A stretch of 8,557 nt of DNA from an uncultured Oscillospiraceae bacterium (lineage in GTDB: Bacteria; Bacillota; Clostridia; Oscillospirales; Oscillospiraceae), in assembly GCA_934589665.1 (NCBI GenBank), contig CAKTOJ010000074.1, positions 1-8,557 on the forward strand, read 5' to 3'. The notes below the pieces were generated by a model. The model searched no databases. It was not told the origin of the DNA and worked only from the letters and a program-made list of their open reading frames with translations. Below, piece after piece: positions 1 through 6,509 of this stretch (positions within the stretch are counted from its first letter, which is position 1; every line of letters starts with the position of its first letter). The position numbers and the translations under genes were made by a program.

Positions 1-905
1 ATAAGGCCCTGCTCAATGGGGTGGTCAGCGTCGACCGCAGCGGCAGCGGCGGTACCGGTGCCCTGACCGGCCTCATTGGAATAGATGCCGCGGCGCATGC
101 CCCAGACCAACGCGGTTCCGATCATGCCGCCGAACATGGACTTGGGATTAAAAGCGGAGGAGAAGATCAGACCGATCACGCCGGGGAGCTTGGAGATGTT
201 GGCCGCAATCAGGACGATGGAGATGAGCAGATAAACGATGCACATGACCGGAACGATCTTACCGGCCGCATCGGCGATGCGCTGGATGCCGCCGAAGATG
301 ACTGCGGCCAGAACGATCGTGACCGCAAGGCCGACCGTCCACATCGGGACGTTGAGCGCGGTGGAAACCGACTCGGCAATGACGTTGGACTGCACACAGG
401 GGCTTCCGAGGATACCGGAAACAATGGAGATCACGGCGATCATCGTGCCGTACCACTTCCAACCAAGGCCCTTTTCCGCATAGTAGGCCTGACCGCCGAT
501 AAACTTGCCGTCCGGCGTGCGGTCCTTGTAGATCTGGGCGAGCGTGCATTCAATGAACGCGGACGCCGCGCCGACCAGCGCGCTCATCCACATCCAGAAG
601 ATCGCACCGGGGCCGCCGGCGAAGATCGCCGTCGCCGTACCGGCGATGTTGCCTGTACCGACACGGCCGCCGACCGTGATCATCAGTGCCTGGAAATTCG
701 AAAGGCCCTTGTCCTTATCCGTTTCGTTTTTGTCCGCCTTAAAGAGCAGGCGGAACATTTCGGGGATCTTGCGGAACTGAACGCCGCCGGTCATGACCGT
801 GAAGAACACGCCGATCGCCAGAACAACCCAGCAGATATTGTCGTGCCACAAAAAGCCGACGATCGCGCCGGTCACGTTATCAAACGCAGTTAAAAAAGCA
901 TCCAT
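1..905 (-). CDS. Alanine/glycine:cation symporter (AGCS family), partial, C-terminus cut by window edge
   Basis: This is an inner-membrane secondary transporter that takes up small neutral amino acids (alanine or glycine) with Na+ or H+. About 301 residues are visible of a family usually 450-500 long, so roughly the last third lies beyond position 1. Reading from the ATG at 905, the protein starts MDAFLTAFDNVTG and shows hydrophobic segments from about residue 22. The family signature GGRVGTGNIAGTATAI lies near residues 79-94 and is followed by GGPGAIFWMW. A second conserved block, YSNEAGQGTGTAAA, lies near residues 275-288. The start is supported by GGGAGGAC about 5 nt upstream (911-919). 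It is divergent from the AraC-type gene at 1239, with a 333-bp gap, which makes that gene a plausible regulator. Family assignment is firm; alanine versus glycine preference and the coupling ion are not decided here. Confidence 0.95.
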   Translation of the reverse strand, partial: MDAFLTAFDNVTGAIVGFLWHDNICWVVLAIGVFFTVMTGGVQFRKIPEMFRLLFKADKNETDKDKGLSNFQALMITVGGRVGTGNIAGTATAIFAGGPGAIFWMWMSALVGAASAFIECTLAQIYKDRTPDGKFIGGQAYYAEKGLGWKWYGTMIAVISIVSGILGSPCVQSNVIAESVSTALNVPMWTVGLAVTIVLAAVIFGGIQRIADAAGKIVPVMCIVYLLISIVLIAANISKLPGVIGLIFSSAFNPKSMFGGMIGTALVWGMRRGIYSNEAGQGTGTAAAAAVDADHPIEQGL

Positions 906-1071
906 TTTTTGTCCTCCCATACGCACATAGAACATGTTTTTGAGTCTTTGCCCTCCGTCCCGTCGAACGGAAAGGCTGAAAAGGGATGTTGCGGTTTTCT
1001 CCCGGAGAATTCCAGCGCCGGACGTGAACCGGAGCCGGATTGGATGGATCCGATGATCTGAGTTTAGTGCT
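906..1071 (-). other. Long untranslated leader of the symporter gene
   Basis: No gene is seen in this stretch of the 333-bp divergent region. It is GC-rich near 1010-1060 and AT-rich beyond that. It holds small symmetric elements: TTCTCC-C-GGAGAA at 997-1009 and CCGT-TCGA-ACGG-like symmetry at 957-970. I could not recognise a convincing -35/-10 pair for the minus-strand symporter. The AT-rich block beyond 1071 is the likely promoter zone, which would give a leader of more than 150 nt. I compared it by eye with the glycine aptamer consensus and found no match. Confidence 0.35.
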
Positions 1072-1103
1072 AAAAAGTCGAAAAGAAAATCAAATATCTT
1101 TAT

Positions 1104-1121
1104 GACTTTTTTAAATAAGTC
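1104..1121. promoter_or_regulatory. Candidate operator: 18-bp near-perfect palindrome
   Basis: GACTTTTTTAAATAAGTC is symmetric at 16 of 18 positions, centred at 1112/1113. A further inverted copy of its arm, AAAAAGTC, lies at 1072-1079 and pairs with GACTTTTT at 1104-1111. There are therefore three GACTT-type half sites within 50 bp, in the only shared upstream region of the symporter and the AraC-type gene. It lies about 40 bp upstream of the regulator's -35 element. Binding by the AraC-type protein is an inference; AraC proteins often use direct rather than inverted half sites, so another factor is possible. Confidence 0.4.
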
Positions 1122-1161
1122 CAGATTCCCGCTAAAAAACCACAATCAGCCGCTGTGTTGC

Positions 1162-1190
1162 TTGCAGAAATTTTGGGCGGATGGTATAAT
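1162..1190 (+). promoter_or_regulatory. Promoter of the AraC-type regulator gene
   Basis: A perfect TATAAT at 1185-1190 is preceded by TGG, giving an extended -10 element. TTGCAG at 1162-1167 sits 17 bp upstream as a weak -35 element (TTG conserved). Transcription would begin near 1197, leaving a leader of about 40 nt before the ATG at 1239. The extended -10 probably makes up for the weak -35. Confidence 0.75.
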
Positions 1191-1238
1191 TCGCCTTGCT
1201 CAGAAGCGTATCAGCCACAGCGCAAAGGAGGGGATTGA

Positions 1239-2528
1239 ATGGCAGGAGATGCCGCCGCCATGAACGCGTTTGCGCGTGAATTTTCCTATTGGAAATCGCA
1301 TTTTTCTCTTTGTGATATTTTCTCGGACGAGCTTTCCTACAGTCTCCTGTTCAATAACATCCGCCCCGACCGCGTCGAGCAGGCCATGTCAACCGTGGGA
1401 ATGACCCGTCTGCCGAATTATTTTCTGCTCATTCAGATTGATAATTACCAGAAGATCTCCCAGTCTCTCGAGCCGACACGCGAATATTTTCAAAAGGCCA
1501 TCGTTATCAACCTGATCCGCAAGCAGCTCAAATCCTCCGGTCTCTCCGGCTTTGTGGCCAATATTCTCAACACCGAACGCGTGATCTGCTTCATCGTGCT
1601 CGACCACGAGTGCCATCCGGATACAAAGGCCTTCTTCACCGAGTTTGTCGCGCTGGTGCAAAAGGCGGTCCGCTCGCGTACGCCGTACACGCTTTCCATC
1701 GCTATCAGTGAAGAATGTCGTACGCTCGAGCAGTATCCTCCCGCCTATCAGGAGGTCCTGCACCAGCTCAACGAAAGCTTTTACAGCGGCATCGGCGCCT
1801 ATATTGACCGCAGCAGTGTCGGCAAGGCTCCGGTGCAGCTGTCTCTCGCGCCGATCTACCCCAAATTTATGGCTGCGGTCAGCCGGAACGACCTTCGCCG
1901 CATCAATGCCCTCATCGAAGAAATGTTCGGCATATTCACGCAGTCCCGTGTTCTGCCGCAGCAGGTCCGCGTGGACATTGTACGTCTGATCCGCAGTCTG
2001 GAGGAATACGGCTTTCAATGCGGCGTGCCGGAGGACGAGATCCTTGTCTTTTCCAAGCACAGCATCGACGGCGTGCTCTCCGAGCCGTTCCTCGACCTTG
2101 TACAGGAGAGCTTTTCAAGCTTCTGCTGCCAGCTTTCCGCCGCGCTGGAGCGGCACAATGCAGGCCGGACCTATCAGTTCAAAACCCCCATGGAGTGCTA
2201 CATCCGTGAGCATTTCGCCGAGCCTCTCCGGCTTGGCGATGTGGCACGGGTATTCGGCTTCAGCGAGGGATATTTTACCGTGATTTTCAAGCAGAACTTT
2301 GCCCAGACGTTTTCCGAGTATCTTCTTGCCTACCGGCTCGAGCGGGGGAAGGAGCTGCTTGTCAGCACCGGCATTTCCGTCGGTGAGATCGCCTTTCAGG
2401 TCGGCTTTAACAGCTACAGCTATTTCTGCACGGCCTTCAAAAAGCATGAGGGCCTATCCCCAAAACGCTATCGTGAGCGGTACGCGCCGATAAGCGCCGG
2501 CAGGGAATCCGCCGTGGAAACTCCATAG
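1239..2528 (+). CDS. AraC/XylS-family transcriptional regulator with GGDEF-like middle domain
   Basis: This is a 429-aa cytoplasmic DNA-binding regulator. The C-terminal AraC-type domain spans about residues 316-416 and holds two helix-turn-helix units. The first is around 331-352 (LGDVARVFGFSEGYFTVIFK). The second is around 379-402 (SVGEIAFQVGFNSYSYFCTAF), followed by the typical G-LSPKRYRERY ending. Residues about 60-190 (YFLLIQIDNYQKISQSLE, then ERVICFIVLD, then TLSIAISEECRTLEQ with a Y-EVLHQLNESFYSG helix) resemble the degenerate GGDEF-like sensory domain of CdaR/YesN-type regulators. There is no N-terminal phospho-acceptor receiver domain and no transmembrane sensor, so it is probably a one-component regulator. 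The start at 1239 is favoured over the ATG at 1260 by AAAGGAGG at 1224-1231, 7 nt upstream. It is divergent from the symporter gene, which it may control. The ligand is unknown. Confidence 0.9.
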   Translation: MAGDAAAMNAFAREFSYWKSHFSLCDIFSDELSYSLLFNNIRPDRVEQAMSTVGMTRLPNYFLLIQIDNYQKISQSLEPTREYFQKAIVINLIRKQLKSSGLSGFVANILNTERVICFIVLDHECHPDTKAFFTEFVALVQKAVRSRTPYTLSIAISEECRTLEQYPPAYQEVLHQLNESFYSGIGAYIDRSSVGKAPVQLSLAPIYPKFMAAVSRNDLRRINALIEEMFGIFTQSRVLPQQVRVDIVRLIRSLEEYGFQCGVPEDEILVFSKHSIDGVLSEPFLDLVQESFSSFCCQLSAALERHNAGRTYQFKTPMECYIREHFAEPLRLGDVARVFGFSEGYFTVIFKQNFAQTFSEYLLAYRLERGKELLVSTGISVGEIAFQVGFNSYSYFCTAFKKHEGLSPKRYRERYAPISAGRESAVETP

Positions 2529-2636
2529 CCGACAGGCTCAGCGGCTTCTTTCGTGTCCACACGGCGCATTTTCTCTGTACCGGTCCGTTTGTATTTCCGT
2601 CAAAGTCAGAACTTCCCGCCAAAAATCACTGTTATA

Positions 2637-2676
2637 AAAAAGCGTAAGTCCGGTACAATCCGGACTTACGCTTTTT
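2637..2676. terminator. Bidirectional rho-independent terminator
   Basis: A perfect 17-bp inverted repeat (2637-2653 with 2660-2676) with loop TACAAT has a GC-rich core flanked by A5 and T5, so it works on both strands. It lies 108 bp after the AraC-type gene on the plus strand. It lies 46 bp after the metallo-hydrolase gene on the minus strand. It ends both converging transcripts. Confidence 0.95.
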
Positions 2677-2722
2677 GCTGCACAACTTGCCCATGCAGCT
2701 CTTTTTGTATCTTTTCATCCTT

Positions 2723-3787
2723 TTAAAGCAGGATCTCCCTCTTTGCGGAAAATTCTGCGGAATGATAGGGGACCGTCCGCTGAAAATCATTTTTCTCTAT
2801 CAGGTGTTCAAACTGCACGTGATTCAGATGCACCGGATAGCGCAGCAGCACCATTCTGCCACGATGGAACAGACTTTCGCTGTAAGAGCCCTTTTCCAGC
2901 GTGCCGGTCATCACGGACATCCCACCGAGCGACAGCACCCGCTCCGCCGTGCCCTTTGCCGCCTCACTTCGCAGCTGCGGGTCGCTGACAAATACGACGC
3001 CCTGTGCCTGCCCGCTGTACAAGACGGCCCTGGCGTTTATTTTCACCTTCCGATACCAGAACCCGCCCGCGTCCTGCTCCGAGAGGTTTTGCAAAAAGAG
3101 CGCATCCGTGAAATAGGGAACGTGTGGCAGACGATCGGAAAAGAGCTTCAAAATCTCCAGTCCGCGCCCGTATTTCGGCACGGGAAAGAGCAGCAGCTTA
3201 TGCGTGGACAGCAGCCTTTCCGTCTCTTGAATGAGCCGGTCGCAGGATACCGCATACAGTGTCTCATCCAGCCCATAGGCGCAGTCCAGAACGGCAAGAT
3301 CGGCGTGTTGATCTCGGATAGGGTCGCAGGTATAGACCTGCGTATCTTCCGTATAATCTCCAGAAAAGAACACAGACTTGCCGTTTTCGGCAAGGCGATA
3401 CCACACGCTGCCCACGCAGTGGCCGCCGCGCCCCCATTGAACGGACAGATTTTGCAGCTGTCCCGCCCCATTGGGGCAAAGTTTTTCCAATGTATGCTCT
3501 CTTTGAACTGAAAACGGAAGCTGGCGAAGTGTTTCCGCCGCCGCGATCACCATTCCCTGAAAGCCGTTTTCATACAGCCACGGCAGCGCACCGGTGTGGT
3601 CGGCGTGGGAATGGGTCAGAAACACGGCGTTCAGATGCCGGATCTGTTCCTGCGTCAGGCGGGGATACGTGTCATCGGGCGTGTCGGCCATAACGCCGCA
3701 GTCCACCAGAAAGCGGATGGTTTCTCCCTGCGCCAAAAAGCAATTGCGGCCATGCTCCCCCACGCCGCCGGCGATGAAGAGTTCCAT
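2723..3787 (-). CDS. Metallo-beta-lactamase-fold hydrolase of beta-CASP type, last gene of the importer operon
   Basis: This 354-aa protein has no signal peptide, so it is cytoplasmic. An N-terminal strand pattern GGVGEHGRNCFLA and LVDCGVM resembles RNase J/CPSF-like proteins. Motif 2, THSHADHTG, gives zinc ligands H59, H61, D63 and H64. A motif-3 His is H123 (GGHCVGS). The motif-4 Asp is D144 (FSGDYTED). ADLAVLDCAYG (D168) matches beta-CASP motif A, and FPVPKYGRGLEILKLF at 201-216 matches the 'G-R-x-x-E-xL' segment. YPVHLNHVQFEHLI near 317-330 supplies late histidines (H320, H323) where motif C is expected. At 354 aa it is shorter than typical RNase J or CPSF-like proteins. The ATG at 3785-3787 is chosen because AAGGGAG (3794-3800) sits 6 nt upstream and the permease stop ends 1 nt before it. 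An open frame extending to 3901 would lie inside the permease gene. Reaction and substrate are unknown: RNA or a phosphodiester/phosphonate ester are possibilities. Confidence 0.85.
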   Translation of the reverse strand: MELFIAGGVGEHGRNCFLAQGETIRFLVDCGVMADTPDDTYPRLTQEQIRHLNAVFLTHSHADHTGALPWLYENGFQGMVIAAAETLRQLPFSVQREHTLEKLCPNGAGQLQNLSVQWGRGGHCVGSVWYRLAENGKSVFFSGDYTEDTQVYTCDPIRDQHADLAVLDCAYGLDETLYAVSCDRLIQETERLLSTHKLLLFPVPKYGRGLEILKLFSDRLPHVPYFTDALFLQNLSEQDAGGFWYRKVKINARAVLYSGQAQGVVFVSDPQLRSEAAKGTAERVLSLGGMSVMTGTLEKGSYSESLFHRGRMVLLRYPVHLNHVQFEHLIEKNDFQRTVPYHSAEFSAKREILL

Positions 3788-3788
3788 A

Positions 3789-5450
3789 TTATGCTCCCTT
3801 CTGTTTCCTGGCAAAGCGGTTGAAGACCAACAGCGCTGTGGTCGTAATGAGCACGCACAAAACCGCCATCGCCATGCCGAGCGACACACTGCCCTGCTCA
3901 AACTCGCGGTTGATGTACGTCGAAACCACCAGCGTATTGGGCGGCGCGATGAGGCTGGCGGTCACCAGCTCGCGGAACGCAATGATGAAGATCATCATCC
4001 AGCCGGCAAAGATGCCGCGGGAGATCATGGGCAGCGTGACGCGGCGGAACACATACGAGGGCGTGCCGCCAAACACACGCCCCGCCTGCAAAAGGCTGTC
4101 GTTGATCTGCGTGAAAGCGGACGTGACATACTGCACGGTGTACGGAAGATACAGCACCACATACGCCAGCACCATGATCCCTATGGTGTTATAAAGCGGA
4201 AGCGCCCTATAAATCGCGTTCCAGAACAGCATGATGCCAATGACCAGCACGATGCTCGGCAGCATTTCCGGCAGCAGGCTGACGCCCTCCAGTGCCTTTT
4301 TGAAAAAGCCCTTCGATTTCCGGACGGCAACCACCACCGCCGTGCCGATCACGGAACAGATCGTCGCGGAGGATACTGCGAGAAACAGGCTTTTCCAGAT
4401 CGAAGCGAGCGCCTTCGGCGTGGTCAGCAGTTCCCTGTAGTGGTCAAGGGTAAAGTTGCCAGCCGCCAGACCGTAGCCCCGCAGCTTAATGAGCGAGGTG
4501 GAGATGATGGAGAAGTACGGCATACCGATGGCGGTCAGCACCACGAACGCCACCCACAGCCACGCGCCGATCCTCCCTGCAGCGGACAGCTTTGTCTGCG
4601 CCTGACGGCTTCCCTTACCACTGACGAGGCGGTAGCTCGTTTTATTCGTGATGTAGTTCTGCAGCAACCACATCGCCATGCAGATGCAAACCAGAATGGA
4701 GGAAAGGCTGGCTGAGCGCCCGAAGTCAATGGGCGCGGTGGTGGAATAGCGGTGGATATCGGTCGTGAACACATAAAATCCGATGCGCCGCCCGAGCGTA
4801 TAGGGCGTGCCGTACTCAGAAAGCGTCTTGACGAACACCAGCAGCGCACCGATGGCGTAGTTGCCGGTGAGCAGCGGAGCAAAAATTTTCCGCAGCCGCA
4901 GCGCAAAGCCCGCGCCGAACACCGCACCGCTCTCCTCCAAGCTTGCGGGGATGTTCAGCATGGCGTTTTTCAGCATAGTCATCAGGAACGGGAACACGTG
5001 CAGGCTCATCACCAGCACCAGACCGCCAAAACAGAAAAAGCCCTCCGACCACGAACCGGTGGCAGGGAAAAGCTGCTGAAAAAGGCCCTTTTTCTGCATA
5101 AATAAGATCCAGCCCATCGACGCGATGTACGGCGGCGTCATAAACGGGATCATAAAGATGACATCCAGCCAGCTGTGCTTTTTGAGCTGTGTCCGCGCCA
5201 GAAGATAGGCCGTCGGCACGGCGATGACCGTCGAACAGAGTACGACGCATACGCCCAGCAGCAAAGAATTGCAGATCGTCTGCACATTTTCCCGACTTGC
5301 TATGGTTCTCCACGCCTGATACATGTCAAGGCGGCCATCGATGATGACCGCCTTGGCAAAAACTGTGATCAGAGGGCAGAGAATCAAGCCGGTCAGAAGC
5401 ACCAGCAGGAAGAAAAGCGGTAGTTTCTTTTTCAGGTCGGTTTGTCTCAT
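3789..5450 (-). CDS. ABC transporter permease, two-half fused (FbpB/PhnU-V-like)
   Basis: This 553-aa integral membrane protein forms the whole channel of a type I importer. It has two homologous halves of about six transmembrane segments each, where many relatives use two separate permeases. Each half has the cytoplasmic EAA-type loop that docks to the ATPase: EESGAVFGAGFALRLRKIF at about 172-190, and QAGRVFGGTPSYVFRRVTLP at 455-474. The first membrane segment follows MRQTDLKKKLP, and FMIPFMTPPYIASMGW near 99-114 is typical of iron(III)/aminoethylphosphonate-class permeases. The halves are joined by a polar linker around 266-295. The ATG is preceded by GGCGGAG about 6 nt upstream, and the gene begins 15 nt after the binding-protein stop. 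Length and layout fit the fused FbpB type. Substrate is not readable from the permease. Confidence 0.93.
   Translation of the reverse strand: MRQTDLKKKLPLFFLLVLLTGLILCPLITVFAKAVIIDGRLDMYQAWRTIASRENVQTICNSLLLGVCVVLCSTVIAVPTAYLLARTQLKKHSWLDVIFMIPFMTPPYIASMGWILFMQKKGLFQQLFPATGSWSEGFFCFGGLVLVMSLHVFPFLMTMLKNAMLNIPASLEESGAVFGAGFALRLRKIFAPLLTGNYAIGALLVFVKTLSEYGTPYTLGRRIGFYVFTTDIHRYSTTAPIDFGRSASLSSILVCICMAMWLLQNYITNKTSYRLVSGKGSRQAQTKLSAAGRIGAWLWVAFVVLTAIGMPYFSIISTSLIKLRGYGLAAGNFTLDHYRELLTTPKALASIWKSLFLAVSSATICSVIGTAVVVAVRKSKGFFKKALEGVSLLPEMLPSIVLVIGIMLFWNAIYRALPLYNTIGIMVLAYVVLYLPYTVQYVTSAFTQINDSLLQAGRVFGGTPSYVFRRVTLPMISRGIFAGWMMIFIIAFRELVTASLIAPPNTLVVSTYINREFEQGSVSLGMAMAVLCVLITTTALLVFNRFARKQKGA
3794..3800 (-). 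promoter_or_regulatory. Ribosome binding site inside the permease C-terminal codons
   Basis: AAGGGAG on the minus strand is made by the last Lys-Gly-Ala codons of the permease and lies 6 nt before the hydrolase ATG, with the permease TAA in between. This fixes the hydrolase start and implies translational coupling. Confidence 0.75.
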
Positions 5451-5465
5451 ATTTTCTCCGCCTTG

Positions 5466-6509
5466 TTACTTGCAGAGGCTATTTAGCTTTGCCGCGGTGT
5501 CGGAGGCGACCTCCATCATCTTCGCCCAGTCGGTTGAAATCTGCGGGATGTCGGAGAGGTTGGTGCGGTTGTCACACTGCACATCGCTGCGGCCGGGCAG
5601 AAGATATGCATTGGCGACCAGCTTCTGCGCCTCATCACTAAACAGGAAGTCCACGAATGCCTTGGCGTTGTTCATGTTGGGCGCGGACTTGAGGATCATG
5701 GCGGGACGGGGATTGACCACCGTGCCGGATGCGGGATAGTAGATGTTCAGCGGCTCACCCTTTGCCATGGAGGAATAGGCATTGTAGTCCACGCCCGCAA
5801 TGAGGATGCCCTTCTCGCCGGTGGTGACGGCTTCCAGCGCCGCCTTGTTGGCGCCGGGGACGGTCAGGCCGTTGTCCGCCCAGTTCTGCATAACCGCCTC
5901 GCCGTCAGCGGTACCGGTCACAAAGCCAGCGAGAAAATCCTTGCACGCGCCGGACTTTTCAGGGTCGGGAATAGCAATCATGTCCTTATACTGCGCGTCT
6001 GCCAGCTCGGACCAGTCGGCATCCAGCTCGGAGATGACAGTCGTATTGTAGATGACACCGACAGCAGAGGCACTGGAGCCGAAGAGCATGTTGTCCTCGT
6101 CGATCCAACCGTCGTTGACCTTGCCGGCATTGGCAGGGGTATAGCTCTCCAGCTGGCCGTCCGCCTTCATGCTCAGGCCGTCAGACCAGGAGGCAAGAAT
6201 GACCACATCGGCAACAGGATTGGCCTGCTCCGCTTCCAGGCGGGCCAGAATCTCACCGGTCGTGCCCTGAAACTGCTCAACCTCAACGCCGGTCTTTTCC
6301 GTAAACGCGGCGGCCAGCTTGTCGGCAAGGCCGGCAGGGCTGGGCATATAGACAGTCACCTTACCGGAAAGCTGCGGCTCTGTACTTTCGGAGATGGATG
6401 GATTGCTTTCAGGCAGATTTGTTTCATCCTGAGACTGCTTTCCTCCGCAGGCTGTCAGGCCAAGGCAAAGGCACAGCGCCAGCAGGAGACAAACGGTACT
6501 TCTTTTCAT
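5466..6509 (-). CDS. Extracellular solute-binding lipoprotein, iron(III)/2-aminoethylphosphonate-like class
   Basis: This 347-aa protein is the substrate receptor of the importer, tethered to the outer face of the membrane. A basic start MKRS is followed by a hydrophobic stretch and the lipobox LTAC, so Cys21 is the predicted lipidated residue. A Ser/Glu/Pro-rich linker runs to about residue 48. The mature part starts KVTVYMPSPAGLADKLAAAF and continues with EKTGVEVEQFQGTTGEILARL, typical of family 1 binding proteins of the AfuA/PhnS type. IAIPDPEKSGAC near 192-203 and PRPAMILKSAPNMNNAKAFV near 266-285 fit the same class. The adjacent Tyr-Tyr pair that binds iron in FbpA-type proteins is not obvious: the corresponding segment reads VDYNAYSSMAKGEP. 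Phosphonate or another small organic substrate is therefore possible. Its ATG overlaps the ATPase stop by 4 nt (ATGA). Confidence 0.9.
   Translation of the reverse strand: MKRSTVCLLLALCLCLGLTACGGKQSQDETNLPESNPSISESTEPQLSGKVTVYMPSPAGLADKLAAAFTEKTGVEVEQFQGTTGEILARLEAEQANPVADVVILASWSDGLSMKADGQLESYTPANAGKVNDGWIDEDNMLFGSSASAVGVIYNTTVISELDADWSELADAQYKDMIAIPDPEKSGACKDFLAGFVTGTADGEAVMQNWADNGLTVPGANKAALEAVTTGEKGILIAGVDYNAYSSMAKGEPLNIYYPASGTVVNPRPAMILKSAPNMNNAKAFVDFLFSDEAQKLVANAYLLPGRSDVQCDNRTNLSDIPQISTDWAKMMEVASDTAAKLNSLCK

Noticed and set aside
21..893. Long plus-strand open frame opposite the symporter
   Set aside because: Its translation is rich in Asp, Arg, His and Gly with no domain pattern, while the minus strand reads as a clear AGCS transporter. 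It is an antisense shadow.
906..1100. Glycine riboswitch before the symporter
   Set aside because: Considered because of the gene type, but the conserved aptamer segments were not found by eye on the minus strand.
2675..3511. Plus-strand 278-codon frame opposite the metallo-hydrolase
   Set aside because: It starts within or beside the terminator, has no ribosome site, and overlaps a minus-strand gene with intact catalytic motifs.
3788..3901. Upstream extension of the metallo-hydrolase frame to 3901
   Set aside because: The extra 38 residues lie inside the permease gene and look like frame noise (Arg, Cys, Trp-rich); the ATG at 3787 has its own ribosome site.
3594..4715. Plus-strand 373-codon frame opposite the permease
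   Set aside because: Composition is dominated by Arg, His and Gln, typical of the antisense of a hydrophobic GC-rich gene; no motif or ribosome site.
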